Below, in pieces: positions 20,942 to 32,365 of a DNA stretch of 64,000 bases. Numbering within the stretch: position 1 is the first letter of the stretch; every line of letters begins with the position of its first letter. The DNA is taken from assembly GCA_008729055.1 (NCBI GenBank), contig SDUX01000002.1:3251874-3315873 (forward strand), given 5' to 3'. A program made the translations under genes and the position numbers. The DNA comes from Pyropia haitanensis (Eukaryota; Rhodophyta; Bangiophyceae; Bangiales; Bangiaceae). Under the pieces are notes generated by a model. It did not search any database and was not told where the DNA came from. It saw only the letters and a list, made by a program, of their open reading frames with translations.

Positions 20942-22447
20942 CGGTGGCACCGCGCACGCGTTGAGCATCGTCACCACCTGCTGCACGAGGCGGGTGGTGG
21001 GCGACGCGAGCGCCGCCGCCCGCACCGCGGCCTTGCGCTCGTCAATGGAGCCGCCCGCAAACGCCTCGCCCGCCGGCAGCAGCTGCGCGTCGCCACCCTC
21101 GAGGGTGAGGAGGCCGAGGATCTCGGCCGCCTCGAGGATCGGGTAGAGGTCGTCCACGTCCAGCTGCAGGCGCTCGCCTAGGCGGAACAGGTCCGTCCCC
21201 GACGGGTCGATAAAGGAGAGCAGGCCGGCGACGGAGCCCATGCGGACGGCGGGGAGGGACGGGTAGCGGGCGGGCGCTGACGCCGCCGCGTCCCTGGCCG
21301 CCAGTCCGTCCGTGACCGTGTGGAGCGGGGAGGACACGGCCGAGGCGGACGACATGTCGCCGAGCGAGTCGGAGGATCCCGCCGACGAGCCCGCCGCCGA
21401 CGACACGGGGCTGCCGGGCGCGCCAACGTCGGCTTCAGACTCCGTGGCGGCGCCATCCTCGGCGTCGTCCTCGCCAATGCCCGCCTCGTCATTGTCCGGC
21501 TCTGACAGCAGCGTGTACACGACATCCGCCATGGCTTGGAACTCCTTGCTCTTCCGCACCCGCGGGTGCGGCAGGCGCACCGGCAGCACCTTGCGTATCC
21601 GGCCCGGCGCGCGGCCGAGCACCACAATCCGGTCGGCGAGCCCCACCGCCTCCTCAATCCCGTGCGTCACAAGCAGCACGCTCGTCGTCGGCACCTCCCC
21701 GCTCGTCCACAGGCGGAGCAGCTCCGACCGCAGGTTCTCCGCCGTCAGCACGTCGAGCGCGGAAAACGCCTCGTCTGCCAGCAGCAGCCGCGGCTCCACC
21801 ACCAGCGCCCGCGCAAAGCCGACCCGTTGGCGCATGCCGCCCGACAGCTCCCGCGGGTAGGCCGACTCGTAGCCGTCCAGGCCAATGAGGTCCACGGCGG
21901 CCATGGCGCGCCGCCGCTTCTCTGTGACGGGCACGTCGCCGCCGAGGCCCAGCTCCACATTCTCCAGCACCGTCAGCCACGGGTAGAGCGCAAACGTTTG
22001 GAAGACGACGGTCGTGGCGGGGTTGGTGCCCGGCGCAAACGGCTTGCCGTCGGTGAGGACGCGGCCGGACGTGGGGAGGGTCAGGCCCGCCACCATGCGG
22101 AGGAGGGTGGACTTGCCAGAGCCAGACGGCCCGAGGAGGCACACGATTTCGCCTTCGCGGATGTCCAGGGAGACGTCGTCAATGACGTTCACGCCCGAGA
22201 CCGAGAAGCCAACGTGGTCTAGAGACGTAATCGTCGCGCCGGGCGTGCCAGGAACAGGAGCGGCCACGGTAGAGGACCCCGCGGCCGCCGTGGAGGACCC
22301 CGCCGCCGCGGGGGACATGGCGGTCACGACGTGCTTCCGCGCCGCCCGGCTGCGGAGGGGAGGGGGGGGGCGAGGGCATGCCACCGCCTCACGGCGGCCG
22401 CCGCAGACAAGTGGGGCAGCCGTGACAAACGCCATGGCCGCAAGCAT
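20657..22447 (-). CDS. NitT/TauT-type ABC importer ATPase with C-terminal AAA-associated domain, probably plastid-targeted
   Basis: ATP-binding subunit of a nitrate/sulfonate/taurine-class importer. Numbered from the ATG at 22447 (596 aa): N-terminal ~68 residues resemble a transit peptide (MLAAMAFVTAAPLVCGG; the ATG at 22435 giving MAFV is equally likely). Walker A GPSGSGKST at 106-114, Q-loop FQTFALYPWLTV at 149-160, signature LSGGMRQ at 201-207, Walker B LLLADE at 221-226 with A-loop partner SALD, H-loop His262 (THGIEEAV). An acidic Ser-rich linker (~330-400) leads to a winged-helix-like C-terminal domain (ARYPSLPAVRMGSVAGLLSF ... LPQELIFDTVLLKHFSPQEA), the AAA-associated domain found in bacterial NitT/TauT ATPases. 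Bacterial or cyanobacterial ancestry is therefore likely. The permease and binding protein are not in the window, so the substrate is unknown. The frame is intact. Confidence 0.9.
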
Positions 22448-25129
22448 GCACGGACGAGCCACTGCGGGGGCGGATGCCACCGGCGGTCGGGGAGGAGCGG
22501 CCAGCAGCTTGCAGCGCCTCACCAACCAGAAAACACGACGGCAAACAGGGTAGCCGCTGGTGGCAAACGCAGGCACGAGGCGGCCAGGGGCAGCTAGGCC
22601 CTACAAGAGTACGACCAGGGGTGGAGATGCGAAACAGGGATGGCGCAGCAGCTGTGGCGGCGTTCCGGCCGTAGCAGTGATCGCGTCGGCAACTCGCTGA
22701 AGCGCGGACAAAGCACGCTGCAGGAGAGTCACGCTGCAGGAGGGTCAGCGGTGCATGAGAGGCACAAGATCCGCCTTCACCCCAGGTTTGCATGCTGCGC
22801 AACCGATGTTACTGTAATGAGCGGCGCACAGCCCAGCTGTATGACATCGCGCTGAGCGAGAGCAAGAGCGAGAGCAACAGCATCCCATTGGCCGGAGTAC
22901 GACTTCTGCCCCTTCCATTGGCTGAGTCGATTTCTGGCCATCTAGCGGCATTTACAACACTTGCACAACAATTTCAAGCATAGTTCTACCTAGATCCGTC
23001 CACTAAGGACAACAGTCTCGACTTACGACTTCAGAACTCTCTCTAAGCTTTGTACTTGTTGGCCATCAACTCTTCGGATCGGCCATGCAGCAAGAGTTTT
23101 GGGGGGCTACCAGTGTCAATGTTTCCTGATCAATGGTCAGGATGACACTCCGGTGTCGACACAACTGGCCACGACGAGTGAACAGAATGCGCACGTGAGA
23201 AGCAGGGGACCCCAGTCTGACACAGCCTCGAGTTGCGAAGTCGTGCTCGCACGCACTCGCTGTTGTGCGGGCTGCGAGTGCGCCGCGAGTGGAAGTTTGA
23301 CCGCGGTTTGCCAACAGCAACGGGTGGTGGCCGAGCGTCCAGCCTATCACGCCTGACAAGGGAAAACGAGATGCCGGCGGCCGCCAATCATGTTTTCCGG
23401 GGAGCGGGTGAGCCCCAGCGTCAACCTCGCTGCTGAACTCGCCGCCGGTGGCCCCCCCCTCACAACCTGTGCCGGCCGCTTTGGCGACCACCCTCGGCCA
23501 CAACCCTTGGCCCGCAGGTCGCTGCCGCACCCAATCCCTTTCAAAGATGGCCGTCGCCGTGCGCCGTCCCGTGGGTGGCTACGTCGACGACCCCGGGAGC
23601 GCCGAGCGCTGGCTCGGTCGGAGGGGACATCTGCCCCGCATCGGTGGCCTGGCCGAGGGCATCTCCCACCACTGGGGGGCTGTGGTGGCTTCGTCGCTCC
23701 CCCAGCGCAGGCCCCCGGTGCCCTGCCTCTCCCTGTGGGCCGGCGCTGGCAAGACAGCCTACCACACCCACCACCCCGCCCAAGGCCAAGTCGCCCAGCA
23801 AGACAAAAGACGGCGCCGCGGCTCTTCCCATCCATATTCGGCTTCGAGTGGTGACGCATTGGCCGAATCCTGTGACCCGACGGCGACCCCCGCCACGCTC
23901 TGTGGCTGTGCTCGTTGGCGTCGCCACCTTCCCCGGGGCCACCGTGGTGGTGCCTGTACTGGGGCCCCGTACGCCACGACGGCTGGGCCCGCCGCTCCCT
24001 CTGGGAGAAAGAGGAGCGGGGAGGCCCAGGAGGCCGCCGTGAGGCGGCCGGCCTGGCGTGCGTGTGGGCGCACGTGGCGCAAGGTGTGCCGCCCCTGCCC
24101 CCCACCGCTCTGTTGGTGGCTCTTCCACGGCGCGAGGACAGGTGGCGCGTGTCCCTCGCCGTCCCTCACTGGGCGCATTGTCGACACTGTGGGGGTGGGG
24201 AGGAGAGCGTTGCGGTGAGAAGGGGAAGGCGGTGTCCGGGGGCGGGGGCCTGACGCGACGGCCGGCTTGTGCGGCGCATGGGGGAGGCGCCCCGAGCGAC
24301 GTGATTTTGTGGCTTGCTGTACACTCTGTGCCCCATTTTTAGGGTGACCGTCGCTGTCGTTGCGCTGCGCCGCCTTGGGCTGGGTTTGCGCCGCCGCCGC
24401 CGTCCGCCGCGGGGCCCGACTCGGCGCATCCGTCGGGGTGGCGCAAGGCGGGGGTGCCCCCTTTGGCGAATGCACCGCGGCTGTGTTGGGTGACGGCCGC
24501 GCACGTTACGCGCGCGTGGGTGGAGGGGGGTGTGCTTCCGTATCTACCCATCTTTTCCGTCTCCGCCGCTGCTCGTGGGTGCGCTGGGCGGGTGCCACGC
24601 CACCCCCGCCCTTGCTGTTGCTGTTTGGGTTTGCTGCTGGCGCGCTGTTGGAGCGGCCCCGCCCGGTGCCCATCCCTACGTCTGTTTATTCGATTGGCAG
24701 GGGGGGGTGGTGCCGGTGTACGCGTTCCCGCCGTGTGGTATATTCGGTTTGACCAGGCGCGTGACGCCAGGGTGCGCCGGCGTGGACGGCAGTGCGGCCA
24801 AAGGGGGGGGGACGCACAGGATACCTCTGTACACGCGGGAGGCGGTGACTTGTGCCCTGTGGTGCCGTGGCTTGGAGCTGCTACTTGACGTGCCCGCGAG
24901 CGGATTGGGAAGAGGAGGACCGACGGAACGGTGCAGTCGTCGACTTGGCCGCCGCCGCCACTGTGACTTGCCCCTTCGTCGCCGCGCCCGCTGCTTGGAC
25001 GCTGTTCAGCTCTGCTCGCAACTTCAACCACTTTTGGTTCGACCTCCGCCGACGCCGCACCCCGCTTTTGGCTTTCCCCCCCCCCCCCCCTCCTGATTCC
25101 GCTTGGCATTGCATGTGCGGCCTCTGCGC
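22448..25129. other. Long intergenic region, no gene assigned
   Basis: GC is lower than average at 22800-23400. The 23400-24900 part is open in several frames on both strands without recognisable motifs. It should contain promoters for the ABC ATPase (left) and the DEP gene (right; C run at about 25077-25090 just before its start). Confidence 0.45.
22885..22922 (-). promoter_or_regulatory. Pair of CCAAT boxes upstream of ABC ATPase gene
   Basis: ATTGG occurs at 22887-22891 and again at 22917-22921, i.e. two CCAAT boxes on the minus strand exactly 30 bp apart, each in a C-CATTGGC context, about 440-475 bp upstream of the ATG at 22447. The spacing suggests paired NF-Y-type sites, but the distance to the transcription start is unknown. 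Confidence 0.3.
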
Positions 25130-26694
25130 ATGGACGGCGTGCTGTCGGTCCCCGCTCCGCTGCGTCACAATGAGTACGTGGCGGCCGTCACCAAGATCCG
25201 TCGGCATTATGCGCGGGGCAAGTCCAAGTCCCGGGTGGTGATGGGCGATGAGGCGGCCGAGTACATGGTGAGCCGTGGTCTTGCGGCCTCCATAGCCGAC
25301 GCCGAGGCGCTCGGCCGTCGCATGGCCAACGACCGTATCTGGGTGCACGTGTCGGGGCGGGTTGAGTTTCTCGCGGCCCACCGGCTGTACCGCTTTGAGC
25401 AGGCCACCGTTGCCGAGACGCGGCTGGCGATTGAGGCGGCGCGGGTGGCCGCGGCGGCGGCCGCGGCGGCGCTCGACAAGGACGACCGCTTCAGTGACGA
25501 CGAGCCCGTCGATGGCGACCATGGCTCCGCGTCTGGCGCGGAGGAGGGGACCCCGCGGTCGTCGTCGGTGCGCATATCGAGCCGCCGCCCGTCGGTTTCT
25601 GGGGTGCGCTGCAGCGGCGGGGGGACCTTTATCACCGCGAGTGCGTCCTTTTATGCCGGCCGTGCCGGCAGCCGGCGAGCGTCGACCTCCACCGACCGCA
25701 GTCGGCCGTCGTTGCAGTTTGAAGTGGGTGCTCCGGGCGTTGGCGGCGGTCTGCTGGTGGATGACGACTGGGATGCGCCGCAGTGCCGCCTGCCGGCGAC
25801 GACGACCGCGTGGTCGAGCGCCGCGGCCACCCGTCGCTGCTCGTCCCTGCACAGCAACCCCGCAGAGGAGGTGGACCCGCGGGGACCCCGTCGCGCGAGC
25901 GTCGCCGTCGCCCCGACGCGGTCCGCGTCGACGGGGGAGGGCGCGGCCGAAACGGGGGGCGGCGGTGGCGTTGAGAGCCCCGCTCGCACCTCTGGTGACC
26001 GCAACTGGGACCGGGAGCTGCTGCTGCACCACAGCAGCTCCATCAACTCGAGCGGCACGCCGTCGCGGCACGCCTCGGTGGGCAGCACGGACGGCGTCGA
26101 TGGCGGTGGCCCCGCGGCGGCGGGGCACCCACCCTTTGTGCGCACGCCCTTTGGGTCGGCCGACCCGTCGAGGCGAGCGTCGCTTCGCACCCCCGCGCGG
26201 TGGTCCCTCACCGCGTTTGGCACCGCCCTCACCCGCTCCGTATCGCGCGGCGGGGATCACCGGCGGGCGAGCACGGCCAGCCGCGCGAGTGCCGCGGCGC
26301 CACCACCCAAGGCACGCGCGGCGGTGCCCATCGTCGGCCGCGCCGTGTCGGGGGTGGCGGCCAGCCACCCCCGTGACTCCCTCTCTGACCCCTACGCGGA
26401 CGCTGAGACGGTGGGCGTCGGGCGGCTGCAGGGGGTGGCGTCGGCGCCCGCGGTGGGCCCGTCGGACCTGTGGCCGCCGCTGCCCGCGGTGGTAGGCGCC
26501 GGCGCTGGCCTCGACGCGGCCGACGCGGAGCTGGCGGCGTTTGCCGCCCAGCAGTGCCGCCGCGGTCGGCGGCGGTCGCTCGTGCGCCCCCACCGCCGGC
26601 GGAGCGTGACGGGCGCCGCCCGCGGCAGCGCCGCCGCCGCCGCACCGTCGCGGGATCCCAGCGGCGGCGGCGGCGTGGACTGGACGGCGGCAGC

Positions 26695-26725
<31 letters not shown>

Positions 26726-27043
26726 TCGACCGCCGCCGCCGTGGCCGCTGCCGCCGCCGCCGCTGTTGCGGCGTCTGCCGCCACCGCCTCGGCGGCGGCG
26801 GCGGCCCCGCCGCCGTCGCCCGCCGCCGCGGCCGCACGGCGGCGGCGGTTTAGCAGCGTCACGCCCGGCGCGGCCGACGCGGCGGGCGGCGCCGACGCGG
26901 GCGGCGCGCGCGCGGCGCTCGCGCGCGCGAGCCGCCGCTGGCTCCGCCGCCTCCGGCCACGGCCCGAGGCGGCCGCTGCCGCAGGCGGCCGCGCCGGCGG
27001 CAGCCGCCCTTCTGGTGGGGAGGAGCTGGCGAGCCGACGGTAG
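25130..27043 (+). CDS. DEP-domain protein with many RRxS phosphosite-like motifs (637 aa)
   Basis: The ATG at 25130 gives MDGVLSVPAPLRHNEYVAAV. Residues ~20-90 fit a DEP fold: RHYARGKSKSRVVMGDEAAEYM (the G.EA.. helix), ADAEALGRRMANDRIWVHVSG and FLAAHRLYRFE. DEP domains bind membranes or GPCR-signalling partners. The remaining ~540 residues are predicted disordered and carry repeated basophilic kinase consensus sites: SRRAST, RRPSVS, PRRASV, SRHASV, SRRASL, HRRAST and HRRRSV. Ala runs and a basic end (SRRWLRRLRPRP) follow; stop TAG at 27041-27043. The frame reads through intact. A role in cAMP/Ca2+-kinase or G-protein signalling is inference. The gene is convergent with UFL1. Confidence 0.75.
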
Positions 27044-27510
27044 CGGCGGCCACGTCGGTGGGAGGTGGGGGGGGGGGGGGGGCGGGGGGGGGCGGGACGC
27101 TGGGGATCAAGGCCCCCGCCCACGCTCACGCCGGCTGCCTGCCTCCCCCGCCACTCATTGCAAGGGGGGTGTCTCTGCCTGGTGTTTGTTGTTTCCGTCT
27201 CTTTTTTTTTTTTTTTCTCCTTTTTCCTCCTTTTTTTTTTCCTGCCCGCCCTGCGCACCCGCGCCGCCACGGCCACGCGGCCGTCACGGCGACGCGGCCG
27301 CCCCCGTCGCAGTGTCTCTGGCGCGCGGCGGCCGCGCGTTGGGGCGCCCCGCCCAGGTCAGGCGGGAGCGCCCCCCCCCCAAACAACGCGGGCGCTCCGT
27401 CGGGGTCCCCATCGCAACGGCGCCCTGCCGCCACCGCAGCCGCCGCCGCCGCTGCCCCATCCGCCCCACGCCGGCGCGGCGCGCGCGGCCGGCGGTGCCC
27501 ACCGGGCCGC
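27044..27510. other. Convergent 3' intergenic region
   Basis: It lies between the stops of the DEP gene and UFL1. It holds G runs at 27067-27094 and a striking T-rich tract at 27198-27241, which on the minus strand is A-rich and sits downstream of the UFL1 stop. The part 27260-27510 is GC-rich without motifs. Confidence 0.5.
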
Positions 27511-28554
27511 TCACGCCGCCCCCCCCCCCCACCCTCACCGAGGAGCGCCGCGACGAGCGGCCGCAGCCGCGCCGCGTCCACCACCCCCCCCCCCCCTCCC
27601 GCGCGGCGGCCGTCGCGGCGGCCACACCCGCGAGCGCGTCCCCCCCCGCCCCCCCCTCCACCGCCGCCGCCACCGCCGCGGCGACCGCCGCGAGCGCGCC
27701 GCCGCCGCGTGGCACCGCCACCGCCAGCGGGCCGCCGCCGCGCACCACGCGGGGCGCCGCCACCGCGACCGCGTCGCGGAGGAGCGCCGTCGCGGCGGCG
27801 GCGGCGGCGGCGGCGGCGGTGGGGGCGGCCGTGCCGCCGCGGTCGGCGGCGGCAACGGCGGGCGGCGGTGGGGCGGCGGCCGCCACCGCCGCGCGCAAGC
27901 GGGCGGCGGCGGCCGCGACCGCCGCGGCGCCCGCCGCCGCGTCGGCGGCGGCCGACCGTGGCGGGCGTGGCGGCAGGACTCCCCCCCCCCCGCCGCCCAT
28001 CGAGGGCCCCCCCCCGGCCGACGTGGCCGCCGCGTCGTACGCGGCGGTCCACGCGGCGAGCGTTGGGGCGGCGGCAAGGTCCGCGGCGACCCCCCCCCCC
28101 GCCCCCCCCCAGCCGCCGCCGCCGCGCGCGCGACCGCCGCGGCGGCCGCCGCGGCGGGCCCCCGCAGCACCGCCCGGTCGAGCGCGCCCACCGCCGCGGC
28201 GGCGGTGGCACGGTCCGCCGCCGCGGGCGACGCGAGCGCCGCCGCCGCGAGCGGCGGCGCCACCGCCGCCGCCGCGCCCGCCGCGGCGGTGAGGGCGCGG
28301 AGGGCGGCGGCAACGTCGGCGGCGGCGGCCGCCGCGGCGGCGCGGGCGGCCGCGGCGGCGGCGGCGGCGGCGGCGGGGGACCGCGTCGCCGCGAGGGCGG
28401 CAACCAGGGGGGGGGGGGCGGGTGCACGCCAGAGGCAGCGTCGGGGGGAAAGGTGGCGGCCGCCGCCGCGGCCGCCGCGGCCGCCGCCGCGGCCGGCAGC
28501 ACCGCCGCGGCCTCGTCGCGGGGCGGCGCCGCGACGTCGGCGGCGGCGGCGTCT

Positions 28555-28596
<42 letters not shown>

Positions 28597-28935
28597 GTGG
28601 TGGTGGGGGTGCTGTCGGGGGGGTCCACCCCGCGGCGGCGGCGGCCGCCGTGTCGGGCGGGCCGCGCCGCCCGCCGGCGGGCGCGCAGCGGGAGGGCGCC
28701 CGCCGCGAGCGCGGCGGCCGCGCCCGCCGCCGCGGCGGTGGCGAGCGCCGCGTCGACCGCGGCGAGCAGGGGGGGGGACACGACGTAGCGGCCGCTGAGG
28801 ATGTAGGCACTCGGCGGCGCGCCGCACTCGGTGGGGGGGGGGGGGTGAGGGGGGGGGGGGGGGGGGGGGACCGCGCCCTCCGCCTTGTCCACGGCCGCCG
28901 CCGCCGCCGCCGACGCCGCCGGGGCGGTGGCGGTG

Positions 28936-28966
<31 letters not shown>

Positions 28967-29775
28967 CGGCGAGCCACGGCCCGGCGGGGACGGGCACCAG
29001 CGCATCGGCGGCGGCGGCGGTGGTGGCGGCGGACGTGGACGGCGCGGGGGTGCCGACCGCGGCGGCGACCGCGGCGGCCACGTCGGCGGCACCCCACTGG
29101 GGCGGCAGCAGCCCCGCGGCGTCCACGTACGCGCCCGCCGCGACCGCGTCGGCCGCCACCGCCCGCAGCCGGCCGAGCAGCGCCGGCGCGGCGGCGACGG
29201 TGGCCAGCCGCACCGCCGGGGCGGCGGCGGCGGCGGCGGCGGCCGAGGCGGCGCCACTGGCGGCGGCACGCCCGCCACCGCCACCACCGTCACCACCACC
29301 GCCGCCACCGTCACCACCACCGCCACCACCGTCACCACCACCGCCACCACCGTCACCACCACCGCCACCCCCACCACCGCCACCCCCACCGCCACCACCG
29401 TCCACAAACGACGGCGGGCAACGGACGACCACGACGGCGGGGAGTCCCCCCCCCTCCCCCCCCCCGGGCACCTCGGCCAGCGGCACGTACCCGTTGGCGG
29501 CGTAAAACGCGGCCGCCGCCGCGGCGCGGGCGGCGGTCCACGCGGCGGGGACCCACCGCCCCCCCCCCCCCCGCCAGCAGGCGGCCCTCCCCCCGTGCCG
29601 CCGCCGCCGCCGCGGCGGTGGCCACCGCCCGTGGCGGCAGGCCGCCCGCCGCGGCGGCCAGCTCCCGCAGGCCGGTCGGGGCGGCGGCGCCGCGGAGCGC
29701 GCCGCGGGCGGCGGCGGCCAGCCGCGACGCCCGCGCGGCGCTGACGAGGACGCGTCCCCCCTCGGTCAGGTGGTA

Positions 29776-29816
<41 letters not shown>

Positions 29817-30473
29817 TCGTGCCACCGTCCACACCGCCCGCCACGCCGGGCGCGTCCGCGGCGGCGGCGCCGAGGGCGGCCCCCAGCACCGCGGCGGGCA
29901 CGCCCGCCGCGGCGGCCAGCTCCGCGACGGGCGCCTCCCCCTCCACCCGCCCGTCCACCGCCGCCCGCGCCGCGGCGACGGCCGCCGCCACCACCGCCGC
30001 GGACAGCACCTCCCCCCCCCCCCCAGGACGAGGCGCCCGCCCGACGCCGCCACCGCGGGTGGCAGCGCCGCCGTGACGGCGGCGGCGTCGACGCCGCCAA
30101 CGGCGGCGGCCAGGTGCGCCACGTCTGCGCGGCCGGCGGCGGTGGCGGCGGCGGTGAGGGCGGCGGTGAGGCCGGCGGGGGTGTAGAGGGTGCCCCGGCC
30201 GGCGGTGGGGAGGAGGCGGGGGAGCCGCCCGCTGGCGGTGAGGTGGGCGAGCAGCGACAGCGCCGTCGCGGACGAGATGCGCGGGTGGGGGGGGGGGAGG
30301 ACGCCGCGCCGGGGGGGGGGGGGGGGGGGCCGCCGCCCCGCGGACGGGCGGCGGTGGCGTGCCACCGCGGCGGGGGAGGGAGGGGGGGGGGGGGGGGGGG
30401 CGCCTGGGGGGGGGGGGGGGGGGGGGTGCAGCGCCTCGAGCTGCGCCCGCAGGGCGGCGATGGAGTCGTCCAT
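27511..30473 (-). CDS. UFL1: E3 UFM1-protein ligase 1 homologue; frame breaks at G/C runs
   Basis: UFL1 is the ER-bound ligase scaffold attaching UFM1, notably to ribosomal uL24 at the translocon. The ATG at 30473 gives MDDSIAALRAQLEAL. A Pro-rich insert is followed by tandem winged-helix-like blocks matching the family's order: ATALSLLAHLTASGRLPRLL, RGTLYTPAGLTAAL then GRADVAHLAAAVGGVDAAAV (family: K.YITP.Q, GR.NI.DLQ...VD), VLSAAVVAAAVAAARAAVDG, YHLTEGGRVLVSAARASRL, WTAARAAAAAAFYAANGYVP (family W...FF..NGY) and AYVDAAGLLPPQWGAADVAA (family TW.DI..LLP...S.ED). The C-terminal part is Ala-rich helix with no clear motif. About seven frame changes are required, all at or beside long G/C runs (near 30010, 29560, 28415, 28100, 27985, 27590, 27525), six fitting one missing base. 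After the last, TGA lies at 27511-27513. The C terminus is tentative. Confidence 0.7.
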
Positions 30474-30635
30474 CGGGAGGGGGCGGCGCCACGGCGGGTG
30501 GGAGGAAAAGGGGGGGAGGGGGGGGGGGGAAAGGGGGGGAGGGGGGGGGCGGGGTGAGGGGAGGCACAGACGACGGCCGCGCCGCGCATGTCGCGACGCG
30601 CGGGCGGCCGCTGGTGTCAACCAGCTGGTGCGCCA

Positions 30636-30666
30636 GCGCAGTGCTACCAAACCCGTGGACCCCTGG
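30636..30666 (+). repeat. Left 31-bp inverted repeat arm
   Basis: Begins GCGCAGTGCTACCAAACCCG and ends ACCCCTGG; exact reverse complement of the right arm. Confidence 0.9.
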
Positions 30667-31669
30667 AGAACAGAATTTGGCCGGAATCGGGCGTGCGCGG
30701 GCGTGCAGCGGCGTGCAAACCCCCCTCTACGGTATCGCAGAGGCCGATTTTTCCAACACCTGCCCTATAGCGCCGCTCAGTCGTCCGTGCACGGGCTCCG
30801 GTGCACTTTTTTTCCACCCATACATGGAGGGCGTACTGGAGCTCGTGATGGACCTGGACCATATCACCGGAGGGCGTGCACGTCGTTCCCCGCCGAACGA
30901 CAAATCGCAGTGCACGCGGACGCCTGTAACTCGTGCCGCCGATGCACAAGTTATTCTGGAGTCGTGCAGGCGATGCACGAGTTCCGCACGCGGCCCAGCC
31001 GAGGATCGTGCAACGCGTGCGTAAGTCGGTCACATTTAACCCGGAATGATGCACGGTTTCGCGACAATGCGTCGCCATGTGAGCAGGCCTTCCAGAAACT
31101 ACTGGGTACACCCGACCAGAGAGCCCTTCATTCCGTGCTGTTTGTCCGACATGATGGACTGACTCGATCTTAAGACCATCAGATGGCCCACACAGGAAGC
31201 CCATTGCACGGCGGTTGCCCAATCAGCAAGGACGTTACGGCCTCACACGGTCATACCCTCCCATTTCCAAAATCTGTTGTGACCTCATACCAAAACGCAA
31301 GTCGACTCAACAAGTGAAAGCACTCCCCCCCACCCGTACCACACGCATACCTCGTGCAGCAAACTGACTGGGCGCGGAAGTCACCAGCACCTGCGTTGCC
31401 GTTGCAGCCGACCCACCAATGAAGGCCCAACCCCCGCGACCCGTCTCTGTCTGAGCGACCGCCCGACACCGCCCGTGCTCTTTACACGACCACGACCCTA
31501 CCGCGACAAGAAGACATCGAGTCGCAAGCATCTCCCCCGTCAAGACCCTCCCCACAAGGCGGCAGTTTTGTAGATGACGCAGACCCACCCCCTCGGCGCC
31601 CCTCCCCTGCCCCCGGCGGCTTTCTGCTGTCAATGGCTACGTGACGGCCAGCGTCTCTTTCACGAGTAC

Positions 31670-31985
31670 CTGTCGCGCCCGACGGCGGAGCGACAGCACC
31701 TGGCCGCCGGTGCCGCCTCCTCCGACGTCTTTTCGACGAAGTGACGCCGCCGCCGCCCTCCCCCGTGACGACGGCACGGCAGCTGCCGGCGACCAGTGCC
31801 GCCCCACAGGTCTCTTCTTCACGGCGGGGTCGACCCCCCTGCCGTCCCCTGCGACGACGGCGCGGCAGCTGCCGGCGGCCGGTGCCGCCCCCACCGGTCC
31901 CCCCTTCGTGGCGGGGTGGGCGCCCCCGCCGCACCCCCGACGGCGGAGCGGCAGCTACCAGCGGCTGGTATGTGGCACCCATTTT
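31670..31985. repeat. Degenerate ~85-bp tandem repeat, about four units
   Basis: A motif of the form GACGGCGCGGCAGCTGCCGG followed by CCGGTGCCGCC recurs near 31679, 31768, 31851 and 31939, spaced roughly 83-90 bp. Units 2 and 3 are closest to one another; units 1 and 4 are diverged. It lies within the inverted-repeat segment. Confidence 0.7.
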
Positions 31986-32334
31986 TGACGAATGTGAGCG
32001 TACAATGAAGTGTATATCTCTGGCGAAGCTGGTGCTGTCGGAGACCTTGGCAATAAATGCAACTCAAGTGCAGCGGGGTCGCAGTATAGCTTCAGAAGAC
32101 TTGGGCTGTGGCTGGCCCAAGTCGCAGTGTGCCTTTCGAGGGCTTGGCCTGCACTAGACCGAAAATGCTCAGGCAATACCGAGTTGAGGCACGCCGCTGC
32201 ACGAGGAGGAGCAGCCTCCTGCACGCCCCCTCACGTCGGCGGCACGCGGCGCTCACGAGGGCTGACACGCCTCGCGTGCCGCACATGCACAACTTCGGGC
32301 CGGAGTCGTGCTGATTTCACGTCCCGCACGCTCG

Positions 32335-32365
32335 CCAGGGGTCCACGGGTTTGGTAGCACTGCGC
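32335..32365 (-). repeat. Right 31-bp inverted repeat arm
   Basis: Begins CCAGGGGTCCACGGGTTTGG and ends CACTGCGC; exact reverse complement of the left arm, 1.67 kb away. Confidence 0.9.

Larger units (their letters stand above)
30636..32365. mobile_element. 1.73-kb segment bounded by perfect 31-bp inverted repeats (non-autonomous transposon candidate)
   Basis: The 31 bases at 30636-30666 recur in exact reverse complement at 32335-32365. The segment between is less GC-rich than its surroundings and holds no convincing gene; the longest frame (192 codons, minus, 30644-31222) has no recognisable motif. No transposase is present. I see no clear target-site duplication directly outside the arms, so either the element boundaries extend further or duplication has decayed. 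A tandem repeat lies in its centre. Alternatives are a solo pair of promoters or a decayed foldback element. Confidence 0.55.

Noticed and set aside
23347..24218. Several overlapping 150-256-codon frames on both strands
   Set aside because: No recognisable domain, no consistent start context, mutually overlapping.
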